DNA of 64,000 bases from Acidimicrobiales bacterium (GTDB lineage: Bacteria > Actinomycetota > Acidimicrobiia > Acidimicrobiales > SZUA-35): contig JAHDBV010000003.1 in the NCBI GenBank assembly GCA_020630195.1, forward strand, positions 62,001 to 126,000, given 5' to 3'. Shown piece by piece: positions 1-10,600 of the stretch. A model generated the notes under the pieces. The model worked only from the letters and a program-made list of their open reading frames with translations, searched no databases and was not told where the DNA came from. A program made the translations under genes and the position numbers. Positions within the stretch are counted from its first letter, which is position 1; each line of letters opens with the position of its first letter.

Positions 1-2571
1 GAACGTCGCGGAGCCGTCGAGGAGACGTCGAACCGCCTCGGAACCGATACCGGCGACCTCCAGCTCACGGGCCCGCTCGCACTCTTCCTCGAGGTGCTCG
101 AGGTCGGTGTGGTGCGCGGTGGGATCGAGCCGGATGATGGAGCCCTCGACCCGGAGGATCCTGCGGATCGTGTCGTGGTCGTGGCAGCGCCTGAGGGCGG
201 CGGAGAGGTTGTTCTGCCGACGCTTGAGGTCGAAGTCGGGCCAGAGGCGTGCGGCGAGTTCGTTCCGATCGATCGGGCCGAGGACGGCGAGCAGGCCGAG
301 CAGCCGCCGTTCGGCCAGTCGAGGCAATTCGACCTCGCGTCCGGTCTCGTCGAAGGTCCGTGTCGGGCCGAGGACGTGGACGGCGATCCGGGGGACGAGT
401 TCGGCCGGGAGCCCGGCGAGCAGGCGATCGAGGGCATCGTGGTGATCGACGTGGCGAGCCCGGAGGGCCTGCCAGTGGTGTCCGATCCCTGGCACCTCGA
501 GTGCGAGCTCGTGGCGGGTCTCGTCGGGTTCGGCGATCGACGCGGCGAGCAGGAGCTCGGCGAGTTGCACCGGGGCGACGCGGGCACGGAGCACGCCGGT
601 GTCGCTCCAGGGAAGCGCCGCCGCGGCGGTCGGGTCGTCGTGGTGGCGGAAGCGGGCGAGGGCCCGGCCTGCCTCGATGGCGACGCGGGCCGACGGACCG
701 ACGTCGAGGTCGTCGAGGAAGTCGGCGACGGCCGGTCGGTGGTGGGCGGCGCAACGCAACGCCGGCAGGATCGACCAGGTCGCCACGAGGGGCCAGGGCT
801 CGACCACGTCACGGTCGAGTGCGGCGAGTGCTTCCTCGTCGATCGCGTCGAGGTCGCCGACGGCGAGCGCCCGCAGGACCCGAGCGGCCTCGGTGAATCG
901 GAAGCTGGATGTGCTGTCCGGCGGGTGGGCGGCCTCCGCGGCCTCCGCGTGTTCCAGGGCCAGCCCCCGGCGCCCTGCCATGGTGGCGATCATCGCGAGC
1001 ACGCCGTGCACGGGACCGGTCTGCTGATCGAGCTGACGACCCCGGATGCCCGCCGCTGCGGGCTGGGCCACGGCGAGGGCGAGGTCGGGAGGCACGTCAC
1101 CGCGCATCCAGAGGGCGAACGCGAAGGTCATGTCGGTCGATTCGGTGGCACCGGTGTCGCGTCGGCCGAACACGCCGACCCGCTCGGGCCAACCGAGCTC
1201 GGAGTACCCGAGGTCCACCACCATCGAGGTCCAGGGACCGGGCGGGAGGTTCGACAGCGCCGTGGTCGCCCGACGGGCGTCGCCGAACCCCAGGGCGCCG
1301 CGGCCGAGGATCCGCGCACGGATCGCGGCCGCAGCGGGCTCGCCGGCGTCGATGAGTTCGCCGAGCCGTGGCAGCACCTGGATCATCGGCTCCCGGCTCC
1401 CGGCGAAGTAGGCGCTCTGCCCGTGGTGCCACAGTGCGGCGGCCTCGATCGTGGTCGCGCCTTCGGATGCCGCGAGGTCGGCGGCGGCCCGGAAGCCGGC
1501 GATCGCGGTGGGGTCGCCGTCGCGATACCCCTGGACCGCCTCGGCCAGCACCGTGGCGGCCGAGGCACGGTCGTCGACGGCTGCGAGTGCGGCGTGAACC
1601 GCCCCGATGACGGGGAGCGCCATGGAGATCGACGGAAGCGCCACCAGCTCGTGCAGGAGTCGGTGCAGAGCCGGGCCGTCGCCGGCGAGTCGCCAACGCC
1701 CGGCCGCGGTGACGACGTCGCCCCGCTCGGACGCCCAGCCGGCGGCGTCGCCGAGGATCCGCCGTCGATCCGCTTCGTCCAGCCGGCGCCGAGCGGCATC
1801 GGCCCACAACCCATGTGGTCGGTGGGGGCGGCGCTGCCGGTCGACCAGAGGGAGGTCGCCGAAGAGCGGACCGATGCCGTCCGCCGGTCCGTCGAGGCGT
1901 GCGACGTCGTCGTCGGTCAGATCGCCACCGTCGTCGAGCAGCACCGCCGCAGCGAGGAGCTGGGCCCGGCGCTCCGGCTCGAGCCGGTCGAGGGTCTCGT
2001 CGAGCGCGACCGTGATGTCATCGCCCTCGCCGTCGAGGGCCACGAGCGCCGGCCACCGATGCACGTCATCGGCCGGCACGGGACGCCCGAGCGAGCCGAG
2101 CTCGGCGTCGGAGAATCCGAGATCGACCACTCGCAGCCGTCGGATGGCGGCCGTGGTGGCGTCGCCGACCACCGGATCGACACGGCGGCCGGAGACGACG
2201 AGCCGGGTGTTCGGCGGGAGTCGGTCCGCGAGTTCGCCGAGTGGAACGAGGTCGGCGACGGGCACCGTCTCCGCGTCGTCGACCGTCAGCAGCAGCGGGC
2301 CGGGAGCACGACGCCAGCACGCGAGGACGACACCGTCGAGATCGTGGGTCGGCGCGTCGAGCTCCTCAGCGAGGGTCGTGATCGGGGGAGACGGCCCGGT
2401 CACCGCGATCGATCGTCCGTCGGGGCGGTCCGCGGTGGCGGCGCGGAGCTGCGTGAGGAGCTCCGTCTTCCCGAAGCCGACCGGGGCTTCGACGATCGTC
2501 ACGCGGGGGCCCTCGGCGGCGAGTACGGACGCCACGAGGTCGCGTCGCTCGACCAGGGCGACGTCGGTCAT
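1..2571 (-). CDS. MalT/LuxR-type NTPase transcriptional regulator with C-terminal BTAD-like part (3' end outside window)
   Basis: Only the first 857 codons are visible; the frame is open to base 1, so the C-terminus lies off the left edge. The ATG at 2571 overlaps the stop of the upstream regulator as ATGA, which suggests translational coupling. Residues about 20-40 carry a Walker A motif (APVGFGKTELL) and a Walker B-like stretch (LLLTVDDAE) lies near residue 95, as in STAND/MalT ATPases. A long helical, TPR-like middle follows. Near residues 735-800 is a winged-helix segment containing ARLWPDFDLKRRQNNL, typical of SARP/BTAD regulators, and the visible end enters the helical BTAD domain. Probably a cytoplasmic, ligand-responsive DNA-binding regulator; target and inducer are unknown. 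The neighbouring paralogue and the divergent sigma/kinase operon are plausible targets, which is inference. Confidence 0.75.
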   Translation of the reverse strand, partial: MTDVALVERRDLVASVLAAEGPRVTIVEAPVGFGKTELLTQLRAATADRPDGRSIAVTGPSPPITTLAEELDAPTHDLDGVVLACWRRAPGPLLLTVDDAETVPVADLVPLGELADRLPPNTRLVVSGRRVDPVVGDATTAAIRRLRVVDLGFSDAELGSLGRPVPADDVHRWPALVALDGEGDDITVALDETLDRLEPERRAQLLAAAVLLDDGGDLTDDDVARLDGPADGIGPLFGDLPLVDRQRRPHRPHGLWADAARRRLDEADRRRILGDAAGWASERGDVVTAAGRWRLAGDGPALHRLLHELVALPSISMALPVIGAVHAALAAVDDRASAATVLAEAVQGYRDGDPTAIAGFRAAADLAASEGATTIEAAALWHHGQSAYFAGSREPMIQVLPRLGELIDAGEPAAAAIRARILGRGALGFGDARRATTALSNLPPGPWTSMVVDLGYSELGWPERVGVFGRRDTGATESTDMTFAFALWMRGDVPPDLALAVAQPAAAGIRGRQLDQQTGPVHGVLAMIATMAGRRGLALEHAEAAEAAHPPDSTSSFRFTEAARVLRALAVGDLDAIDEEALAALDRDVVEPWPLVATWSILPALRCAAHHRPAVADFLDDLDVGPSARVAIEAGRALARFRHHDDPTAAAALPWSDTGVLRARVAPVQLAELLLAASIAEPDETRHELALEVPGIGHHWQALRARHVDHHDALDRLLAGLPAELVPRIAVHVLGPTRTFDETGREVELPRLAERRLLGLLAVLGPIDRNELAARLWPDFDLKRRQNNLSAALRRCHDHDTIRRILRVEGSIIRLDPTAHHTDLEHLEEECERARELEVAGIGSEAVRRLLDGSATF

Positions 2572-5096
2572 CTCGCCTCCAACACACGGCGCATCGTCTG
2601 CACGAGGTCGATCGACGGTGCGACACCCTGCTCGGCGAGTGATGCGACCGAGGCCCGCCACGCCGTACGGGCCCCCTCGATGTCACCGGCGGCGGCGAGG
2701 GATCGGGCGAGGAGCTCGTGGGCCGCCTCGTCGAGGGGGGTGTGCCGGAGCGCCCGCACGGCGGCCCCCGCCGCCTGTTCGGGTTCGCCGCAGAGCAACT
2801 GGCGTCGACCGAGCCGACGCCAGGCCTCGGCCACACGGGCGGTGACGGCGTCGCGTCGGTCACCGATGAGATCGGTGTCCAGCCCGAGCAGATACGGACC
2901 GTCGTCGAGGGCGACGGCGGCCTCCAGGTCGGCGGGTGCGTCGGCGGGCCGCTCGGTGCGTTCGGCGAGCCGTGCCCGATGGAGCACCTCGTCCAGAGAG
3001 TCGAGGTCGACCCGGACCCTTCGGCGGTCGAGCGTCAGGTGGGTGGGCGAGGGTTCCAGCAGCCGGTCGACGTCGAGATCGCTCCGGGCGGCCGACAGAG
3101 TGACACGGAGGTTGTTCCTGCGTGCGTCGAGGTCGAGGTCGGGCCAGAGTCGCGTGGCGATGTCGTCGCGGGTGGCCCTCGGGTGGTGGAGGAGCGCATC
3201 GAACAGTTCGGCCACCCTGACTCTCGTCACCCGGCGGCCGTCGACACGGAGTCCACCGAGTGTTCGGATCTCGACCGGCTCCTCGCCGAGGCTCGGATCG
3301 TTGCGAAGGACACCAGCGAGTCGTTCCGCTCGTTCGGGGTCGCCGTCGGAGCGGCCGAGGCGGCGCAGGTGGTGGCGATGGCCCGGCACCGTCCGGATGA
3401 AGGCGGCGGCGACCGCCGGGTCGTCGCTCGTGGTGAGTGCCAGCTCGGTGAGGAGCGCCGGTGGGAGCAGTGCCCGGAGCCCGAGCGGCCACGTCGGGTC
3501 CTCCTCGGTGGCCTCCCACCCGACCGAGGGGCGCGGGTCGTCGACGGCGCCCGCCACCGGATGCCCGAGCGCGTGGGCGATACCCGAGACGAGGCGCACG
3601 GCCCGGGCGGGGCCGACGTCGGCTTCGGTCGTCGACGCGGCGATCCGGTCGAGGGCGATGCCGGCGCGCTCGGCCTCGCCCGATTCGATGGCGATCCAGC
3701 TCGCGAGGGCATCGAGAACCGCGGCGGTGCTGGCGCCCGGGAGGCGAACGGCGAGTCGTCGACTCGCGAGTTGATAGGAGCGGGCGAGCGCCAGGCGCCC
3801 CTCGGCGACCGAGGCCACCGCGGCGACCACCGTGGCGTCGAAGTGATCGTCCGGCGTCGCCGACCCGAAGCGGTCGCGGGCGAGCTCGTCGGCTCGGGCG
3901 GACGCTCGATGGGGCGAGAGGCGCCCGCCGAGCCAGACATCGATCGGGCTGTCGTCGTCGCACGCGGTCTCGAGCTCCCGCAGCCGTCGATGTCGGGACC
4001 GGTGTCGTCGAGCCGTCGGACGGAGCTCGTCGTCGGCCACGTCGGCCGCGTGGTCGAGCGCGACGGTGTCCCCGACGTCACCGTCGAGCCATGCCCCGAT
4101 GCCCGACAGCACCGCCACGAGCGCCGGAGAGCACATCCGATCCAGTCGACGCGCCCGCAACACGTCGGCCCGAGTCGGTCGGTCCGTGTCGAGCACGAAC
4201 CGACGGAGGCATCGTTCCGCGGAGGCCGTGTCGTCGGCTCCCGCGTGCAACTCGGCGGCGGCGACCCACGCGCCCGCTCGTTCGAGGTGGCCGATGAGCA
4301 ACTCGGTGTCGCGTCGCAGGTTCGCCGGGTCGTCCCCATCACGCCGGGCCATCCGGCGGATCTCCGCACCGAGACGAGGTCGTGCCCGGTCGCCGAGGAT
4401 CTCCGCGTGACGCCACCGGCCTTCGGGGTCGACACCTTCGTCGTCGGCGATCGTGTCCACGAACGACGGGGTCAGCTCGTCGAACGGTGCCAGGCGGGCG
4501 AGCAACGCTCGCTCCTTCCCGCCGAGACGCGCCCACAGGCGCGCACCGGGTGTGGTGTCCGATCGTTGGCCGAGATCGATGACGAGGTCCGGATCGAGCC
4601 CGGACGGCAGGCTCGAGCCGCCGAGCACGACATGGAGGTTCGCCGGCGTCGCCCGCGTGAGCGCGGCGAGTTCGACGACGACGGGTGTCGGCAGGCGATC
4701 GGCGGCGGGCAGCCAGACGACCACGTGATCGGGGCCGAGGTCGATGAGTTGCCCGATGAGGGTGGCCTCGTCGCTCGCCTCGCACGTGCCGCGCCACGCC
4801 GCGAACGCTCCGGCGACGATGCCGAGCCCGCTGTCGGGGCGCACGAGCCGCTCGACCGGCACGACCAGGTCGGTGCCGTCGGGGTCGAACCGGTTCTCGA
4901 ACACGGCCCGATCGACCAGCGACCGAATCGCCGGCTCGGAACCGCCGACGATGGTCGACAGGCCGACGTCGAAGCGGGCGCGTAGTCGGCGCACGAGCAC
5001 GTGGTCGACCGCATCGCCCCCGGCTTCGTGTGATGCGGTCGCTCCTCGAGCGGCACCGATGGCAGCGGTTCCCTCCACGACGCCCAAGCTACTCAC
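2568..5096 (-). CDS. BTAD-domain transcriptional regulator, paralogue of its downstream neighbour with eroded P-loop
   Basis: An 842-residue protein with the same plan as the next gene: NTPase-like N-terminus, long helical middle, then a winged helix (about residues 605-680, ATRLWPDLDLDARRNNLRV) and a bacterial transcriptional activator domain to the end. Where the neighbour has GFGKTELL this protein has GGSEPAIRSL, so the Walker A Lys-Thr is missing, although a Walker-B-like VVVWLPAADRL stretch remains. It probably cannot use nucleotide like its partner, and might act as a partner or a nucleotide-independent regulator. The start is taken as GTG at 5096; a nearby downstream GTG is also possible. 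Its 5' end faces the sigma-factor operon across 74 bases, so both may share control elements. Confidence 0.75.
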   Translation of the reverse strand: MSSLGVVEGTAAIGAARGATASHEAGGDAVDHVLVRRLRARFDVGLSTIVGGSEPAIRSLVDRAVFENRFDPDGTDLVVPVERLVRPDSGLGIVAGAFAAWRGTCEASDEATLIGQLIDLGPDHVVVWLPAADRLPTPVVVELAALTRATPANLHVVLGGSSLPSGLDPDLVIDLGQRSDTTPGARLWARLGGKERALLARLAPFDELTPSFVDTIADDEGVDPEGRWRHAEILGDRARPRLGAEIRRMARRDGDDPANLRRDTELLIGHLERAGAWVAAAELHAGADDTASAERCLRRFVLDTDRPTRADVLRARRLDRMCSPALVAVLSGIGAWLDGDVGDTVALDHAADVADDELRPTARRHRSRHRRLRELETACDDDSPIDVWLGGRLSPHRASARADELARDRFGSATPDDHFDATVVAAVASVAEGRLALARSYQLASRRLAVRLPGASTAAVLDALASWIAIESGEAERAGIALDRIAASTTEADVGPARAVRLVSGIAHALGHPVAGAVDDPRPSVGWEATEEDPTWPLGLRALLPPALLTELALTTSDDPAVAAAFIRTVPGHRHHLRRLGRSDGDPERAERLAGVLRNDPSLGEEPVEIRTLGGLRVDGRRVTRVRVAELFDALLHHPRATRDDIATRLWPDLDLDARRNNLRVTLSAARSDLDVDRLLEPSPTHLTLDRRRVRVDLDSLDEVLHRARLAERTERPADAPADLEAAVALDDGPYLLGLDTDLIGDRRDAVTARVAEAWRRLGRRQLLCGEPEQAAGAAVRALRHTPLDEAAHELLARSLAAAGDIEGARTAWRASVASLAEQGVAPSIDLVQTMRRVLEAR

Positions 5097-5125
5097 GAGG
5101 GATTAAGGGCTCGCTAATGGGCCCC

Positions 5126-5142
5126 TGCAACCCTGCGTTGCA
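5126..5142. promoter_or_regulatory. Inverted repeat TGCAA-N7-TTGCA between divergent regulator and sigma-factor genes
   Basis: Perfect 5-base arms (5126-5130 and 5138-5142) separated by 7 bases, in the 74-base gap between the GTG of the BTAD regulator (5096) and the GTG of the sigma factor (5171). The position suits an operator or part of a promoter for either gene. No regulator can be assigned from sequence alone. Confidence 0.35.
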
Positions 5143-5170
5143 ACGAGGGACACGCAGGGGGATTCCGGGA

Positions 5171-5764
5171 GTGACGACGACGACGCCAACCAATGGCACC
5201 GACGAGTTGCCCGTGGCCGTCGTGCTCGCTGCGATCGACGGCGACCATGACGCCTTCGGTGTGTTGATGGACCATCACCTCCCGCTCGTGCGACGTGTGG
5301 TCGGCGGCATCGTCCGATCCGACGACGATCGCAACGAGGCCGTCCAGATGGCGTTCAGTCGAGCCTGGGAGCATCTGCCGCAACTGCGGGAACCGCGCCG
5401 CTTCCGGGCCTGGCTCATGCAGATCGCCCGGCGCTCCGCGCTCGACCTCGTCCGGCGGCAGCGCCTGGTCCCGACCGACTTCGAGGACCAGGACCACCTG
5501 GTGCCGAGCACCACGGGTGGTGTCGCCCAGGAGGCGGAGGCCAACGAGCTCGCCTCCCGCCTCGAGGACGGTCTCCGTTCGCTGCGACGGCGCGACGCGG
5601 TGGCCATCACACTGGCCGCCCAACTGGGGTTCGGTCCCTCCGAGATCGGTGCGGCGCTGCACATCGAACCCGGGAATGCGAAAGTGGTGCTCCACCGGGC
5701 CCGGAAGCGGCTCCGGCTGGAGCTCGGACCGGAGTGGTTCGAGCCCGAGGGAGTCGAGGAGTGA
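5171..5764 (+). CDS. RNA polymerase ECF-type sigma factor
   Basis: A 197-residue sigma-70 family protein of ECF size. Region 2 spans about residues 30-95 (core-binding and -10 recognition; EAVQMAFSRAWEHL, then RFRAWLMQIARRSALDLVRR), and region 4 lies near residues 135-185 with the helix-turn-helix GFGPSEIGAALHIEPGNAKVVLHRARKRLR split over two helices. GTG at 5171 is chosen because it follows a purine-rich GGGGGATTCCGGGA stretch and gives the usual length; an ATG at 5117 would add 18 residues and sit inside the upstream region. Its stop overlaps the kinase start (GTGA), so it is the first gene of a four-gene run with a membrane kinase and two exported proteins. No anti-sigma gene is adjacent; the kinase or the membrane protein may fill that role, which is inference. 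Confidence 0.85.
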   Translation: MTTTTPTNGTDELPVAVVLAAIDGDHDAFGVLMDHHLPLVRRVVGGIVRSDDDRNEAVQMAFSRAWEHLPQLREPRRFRAWLMQIARRSALDLVRRQRLVPTDFEDQDHLVPSTTGGVAQEAEANELASRLEDGLRSLRRRDAVAITLAAQLGFGPSEIGAALHIEPGNAKVVLHRARKRLRLELGPEWFEPEGVEE

Positions 5765-7698
5765 CCACCGTGAGTACTGCGTCGCGTCTGGCCGAAGTGC
5801 TGCCGGACTACGAGGTGTCGACCGAACTCGGGCGTGGTGCCATGGGCATCGTCCATCTCGGTCGCCATCGACGCCTCGACCGCAACGTGGCCATCAAGGA
5901 GCTGCCGGCGGCCTTCGCCGCCGACCCCGAGGTGCGCGAGCGGTTCCTCACCGAAGCCCGCGTGCTCGCCGGACTCGACCATCCCCACGTGGTGCCGGTG
6001 TACGACTACGTCGAGCGCGACGGCTACTGCGTCCTGGTGATGGAGGAGCTGCCCGGCGGCACCGTGTGGGACCGCTTCACGAGCGACGGGTTCACGATGG
6101 CCGGCGCGTGCGCCGTGGTGATGGCGAGTTGCGCCGGACTCCACCACGCCCACGAGGGTGGGGTCCTCCACCGCGACGTGAAGCCCGAGAACCTCATGTT
6201 CGCGAAGGACGGTGCACTCAAGGTCACCGACTTCGGCATCGCCAAGATGGTCAGCGGCCAGCGGACGTTGGCGACGATGGACGGTGGCGTGCTCGGCACT
6301 CCGGCCTACATGGCGCCCGAGCAGGCCGAAGGCAAAGACGTCGGCAAGTCGGCCGATGTCTACGCGCTCGGGGTGATGCTCTTCGAGTTGCTCAGCGGTC
6401 GTCTGCCCTTCGAGGCCGACACACCGACGGCGATGCTCGTGCAGCGGGTGACCCGTGACGCGCCCGATCTCCGCACGATGGCGTCCCAGGTGCCCGACGG
6501 GATCGCCGAGGTCGCCATGGCCGCGCTGTCCCGCTCGGAGAACGACCGACCGGGTTCGGCCGAGGAGCTCGGCGTCGAGTTGGGTCACGCCGCCGCTTCG
6601 GCGTGGGGCCCCGACTGGCTCGATGGTTCGGGCCTCGTGGTGCGGGGCGCCGACCGGTTGGTCACCGCAGCCCGCACGACGATCTCGCCAGCGACCGGTG
6701 GACCCTCGGGCACCACGGTGACGGGACAGGGCGATGCCCGGGCGACGATCGCGCCGAGCGACGGGCCGACCGTCGGCACCGGTGCGGCCCCGGCGACCGT
6801 GGGCCCGGATGCCGCGCCGGTCGTGCCCGAGGCCGAGCAGGCCGCGGACGACGCCCCGGCCACTCCCGACCTGCGCGCCGAGATCGCCGCGGAGACGCAG
6901 CGATCGATCGTGAAGCCGACCCGATCGACCCATCTGGCCGGCGGTGTCGATCTGAACGACGAGCAGGTCGAACTGGTCGATGTCGCCGATGTCATCAAGG
7001 CCCCCGCGGTCCCGTGGTGGGCGTTGGCCGTGTTCGCCGTGGCCGCCGCGGTGACCGCGATCATCGCGATGTCGGGCGTGGGTGATCCCGCGGAGCCGGT
7101 CGACGACCTCGGTGCGACGTTCGCCGCAGCCGGCGATCCGATCGAACTCGACCTCAGCGACCCGGTGACGGTCCGGGCCGCGGGCGTGTCCGAGGTCCGC
7201 CTCGGTGTCGGCGTCTTCGGCCAGACGATCGCGACGGGGGAGTGGACCCCGGTCGAGGGCGGCACCGCCGAGGTGGAGCCCGGCCTCGGGCGTTGGTTCG
7301 TGGCCGGCAACGTGACCGGCACGATCGAGGGACGCAACGGCGAAGACGGTGAGGTGCTCGCCACCGAGGTGCCGTTCCGGGCCACCCAGCCCTGGTTCGC
7401 CACGGTGGCCGGTGGCCTCGTGGTGCTCGGTGTGTTGCTCACCCTCGCCTACGCCGAGTCGAACCTGCGTCCGTTGCGCCGTGGTCGGCGTCGGATGTCG
7501 AGGATCGTGGGTGCGGGCCTGACGGGGGCCCTGGCGGGTGCCACGGCGGTACTCGGGACGGTGGTCCATGGATCGACCGCGGCCACCATGGCTACGCTGC
7601 TACCGGCGGTTGCAACTGGTGGGGTGGCAGGACTCGCGCTCGCGTGGTTCCTGGCCGGCCGTGGTCGCCGACGACGAATGAAGAAGGCGAAGCAATGA
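5761..7698 (+). CDS. Membrane-anchored PknB-type Ser/Thr protein kinase
   Basis: A 645-residue Hanks-type kinase. The catalytic domain occupies about residues 18-270 with all key motifs: glycine loop GRGAMG, VAIK lysine, HRDVKPEN catalytic loop, DFG metal site and the APE motif in GTPAYMAPEQ. A Pro/Ala/Thr-rich juxtamembrane stretch follows. Hydrophobic helices lie near residues 418-437, 542-563, 581-601 and 609-632, leaving a roughly 100-residue segment between the first two that would face outward if the kinase is cytoplasmic. The tail is strongly basic (RGRRRRMKKAKQ). GTG at 5761 overlaps the sigma-factor stop; GTG at 5770 is an alternative. Its stop overlaps the next start (ATGA). Likely senses the envelope and phosphorylates Thr residues; the FHA-cyclase at 13151-14146 is an obvious candidate reader. 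Confidence 0.9.
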   Translation: MTTVSTASRLAEVLPDYEVSTELGRGAMGIVHLGRHRRLDRNVAIKELPAAFAADPEVRERFLTEARVLAGLDHPHVVPVYDYVERDGYCVLVMEELPGGTVWDRFTSDGFTMAGACAVVMASCAGLHHAHEGGVLHRDVKPENLMFAKDGALKVTDFGIAKMVSGQRTLATMDGGVLGTPAYMAPEQAEGKDVGKSADVYALGVMLFELLSGRLPFEADTPTAMLVQRVTRDAPDLRTMASQVPDGIAEVAMAALSRSENDRPGSAEELGVELGHAAASAWGPDWLDGSGLVVRGADRLVTAARTTISPATGGPSGTTVTGQGDARATIAPSDGPTVGTGAAPATVGPDAAPVVPEAEQAADDAPATPDLRAEIAAETQRSIVKPTRSTHLAGGVDLNDEQVELVDVADVIKAPAVPWWALAVFAVAAAVTAIIAMSGVGDPAEPVDDLGATFAAAGDPIELDLSDPVTVRAAGVSEVRLGVGVFGQTIATGEWTPVEGGTAEVEPGLGRWFVAGNVTGTIEGRNGEDGEVLATEVPFRATQPWFATVAGGLVVLGVLLTLAYAESNLRPLRRGRRRMSRIVGAGLTGALAGATAVLGTVVHGSTAATMATLLPAVATGGVAGLALAWFLAGRGRRRRMKKAKQ

Positions 7699-10600
7699 CC
7701 TCGACCTCGAGCCACGCCATCCGGCGGGTGTTCCTGGCGATCCTGGCGGTCCTGCTGGGTGTCGTCGCGGCGCCACCGGCCGCTTCGGCCGCCCCGATCG
7801 AGCCGGACGTGTCGCCCCCCACCGTCTCGGTGTCGGTGATCAGCACGGATTGCTATGGCGAGGGCGCTGATCTGGAGCTCCGCGTGACCGTCGCGCCGAA
7901 CCTCTTCGGGTCCGATTCGATCGTGGTCAGTGAGGGGTCGTACTCGGAGATGCTGACCCCGACCTCGACCACGACCGACGTCATCATGTCGGTCGAGCCG
8001 TTCGGGGACCCGACGTTCACGATCGTCTGGAGCGGATTGATCGGTGACGCAGTCGTCGAACTCGACAGGACCTCGGCGACCTTCACCAACCCGTGTGCTG
8101 TTCCCGACCCCGTTGTCGACTACGGCGTGACGGCCACGATGTCGAGCGTTTCGGTGTGCCCGGGTGAGTCCGCTGACGTCCGGGTCACGATGGGCTGGGA
8201 TTGGGCCAACGCCGACGGCTCGGAGACGAGCCTCACCGTGTCGTCGTCGAAGCCCTCGGCGTTCTCCGTCATCGCCGACGGCTACACGGGTTGGGACGCC
8301 AGCGCGAACCAGTGGCGGGCGAATCACCGCGGGACCGATGATTCCCTCGGCTGGGTGGCGACCATTCGGGTCTTCGAACCCCAGACGATCACGTTCACGA
8401 CGGCACCTGCCACCGGTGGGCGTCTCTCCGACTCCGCATCCGTCACGGTCGGCGAGTCGTCGAACTGCTTCGAGACCGACGCCGACGTCACGTTCCTCGG
8501 CGACAACCTCGTGTGTGCCGGCGACGAGCGCCAGATCCGCCTCGACGTGGCCAACAACGGCTACCTCGACTACTCCGACGCCTCGTTCCAGTTCGACACC
8601 CTGCCCGTCGGTGTCGACTTCGTCGCCCCGGTGGGGTTCACGGGCCGATGGGAGCCAGAAACGATCCCCGGGTTCGGTTCGGACAGCCTGACGATCACGA
8701 TCCGGTTCACCCAGGATCCGACGACGTCGTTGCCGATCAGCGTGTCGTACGCGACGCCGGGCTCCTCGCCATCGACGTTCGGATCGTCCCTGCGTAGCTA
8801 CGAAGCGGGCGACTGCGGTTCGCCCGATCTCGACATTGCCGTCGACTGGCCGGCCGACACCGACGTCTGCCTGCCCGACACCCGACCGGTCACGATCCGG
8901 ATCTCCAACTCCGGCACGGCCCCCTCGAGCCCGACGACCGTTGCGCTCGGCGTGACCGGTGACGTCGCCTGGTCGGGCGACGGCATCTCCGGTGGCACGT
9001 GGAACGTGCCGGCGATCGCTCCGGGCGAGAACGCCACGGTCAACGCGACCCTGACCTTCTCCGGCCCGGCCACCGCGGCGTCGGTCACCTTCACCGGGCG
9101 TCCGAACATCCAGGGTTTCTCCACGGCCACCTGTGCGCCCGAAGCAACACTCGAGGTCGATTGGCCGCCGACCCCGACCTGTGTCGGCGACGTCAAGAAC
9201 GTCACGGTCCGCGTGGTCAACACCGGTTCGGTGCCCTTCCCCGCCGGCGCCGTCAGCCTGGACGCCACGAGCGGCACGCTCGTGTGGTCGGGAGGCGGCG
9301 TCACCGGTGGCGACACGTGGTCGTTCGGTGAGATCGCCGTCGGCGGGACCGCCACGCTGAACACGACCATCACCTTCGCCGATGTGCCCGACACCGCGAC
9401 GGTGGTGCTCGGATCGCAGTCGCTCCAGCAGACCTTCACCGAAGACGACGGCTGCATCGATCCGACGCCGTCGGCCGAGCTGTTGGTGACATGGCCGACC
9501 CAGACCGTCGTGTGTCCGGGTGACTCCCAGCAGGTGACCGTGCGGGTCCGTAACACCGGTGACGTGCCGTTCCCCGCTGGAACCGTCGGGCTCGGCTCGA
9601 CCGGCGACACGGTGCTGTTCGCAGGCCCCGGCGTCTCGGCCCTCGGCTACTCGTTCGCCGAGATCCCCGTGAACACGACTCGTTCGGTCCAGGTCACGAT
9701 GTTCTTCGCCGGTCCCGACACCGTCGAGATCAGCCTCGGCGACCAGACCCTCAGCCAGGCGTTCACCGAGGGCATCTGCATCGACCTGAACCCGAAGGCC
9801 GACTTCTCGGTGACGTGGCCACCGGTCACCTCGGTCTGCCCATCCGACCAGCGCACCGCCATCCTGCGGATCTTCAACTCCGGCGACGTCGAGTACCCCG
9901 GCAACTCCGCCGAGTTGTCGTCGGCCGACGGCAACGTGACCTTCCTGGTCGGTGGCGTGGACGTGACCGAGGTGTCCTACGACGACATCGCCGTGGGTGA
10001 GACCGCGACGATCGCCGTGGTCATGCGCTTCACCGGGCCGGACACCGTGACGGTGATCTTCAACGAGTCCGAGCTCGTGAGCGCGGTGGTCGCGTTCGTC
10101 GACTCGGGTTCGGTGGGTGACACCCGCCCGTCGTTCTCCCAGACCTTCACCGAAGGAACGTGCATCGATCCGACGCCGCAGGCGTCGTTCGAGGTGTTCT
10201 GGCCGGACACCACGGTCGTGTGCCCGGGCGATGCCGCCGGTGTGACGATCCGGATCGTGAACAGCGGTGACGTGCCGTTCCCGGCTGGTTCGGTCGAGCT
10301 CGGCTCCACCGACGGTTCGATCGTCTGGTCGGGCGTCGGCGTGAACGCCGCCGGTGTCGCATGGGACTTCGACGAGATCCCTGTGGGTGAGGCCGCCGAG
10401 GCGAACCTCGAACTCACCTTCCCAGCCGGTGCCGACACGGCGTCGATCGGTTTCGGCGACGACCTCCGGACGTTGGCCTTCACCGAGGGCGACTGCGTCG
10501 AGTCGGCGCCCGATCTGAGCGTCACCGCCACTGGCATGTTCCCAACGGTCTGCCAGGGCGAGACCGTCCAGGTCCAGATCAGCGTGACGTGGACGGCGTC

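Noticed and set aside
94..3774. A 1226-codon open frame on the plus strand
   Set aside because: It is antisense to two overlapping regulators with clear P-loop and winged-helix motifs, and its own translation is low-complexity Arg/Gly/Glu with no domain. High GC makes such shadow frames common.
5275..7569. A 764-codon minus-strand open frame across the sigma factor and kinase
   Set aside because: Antisense to a complete kinase with all catalytic motifs; His/Arg/Gly-rich composition only.
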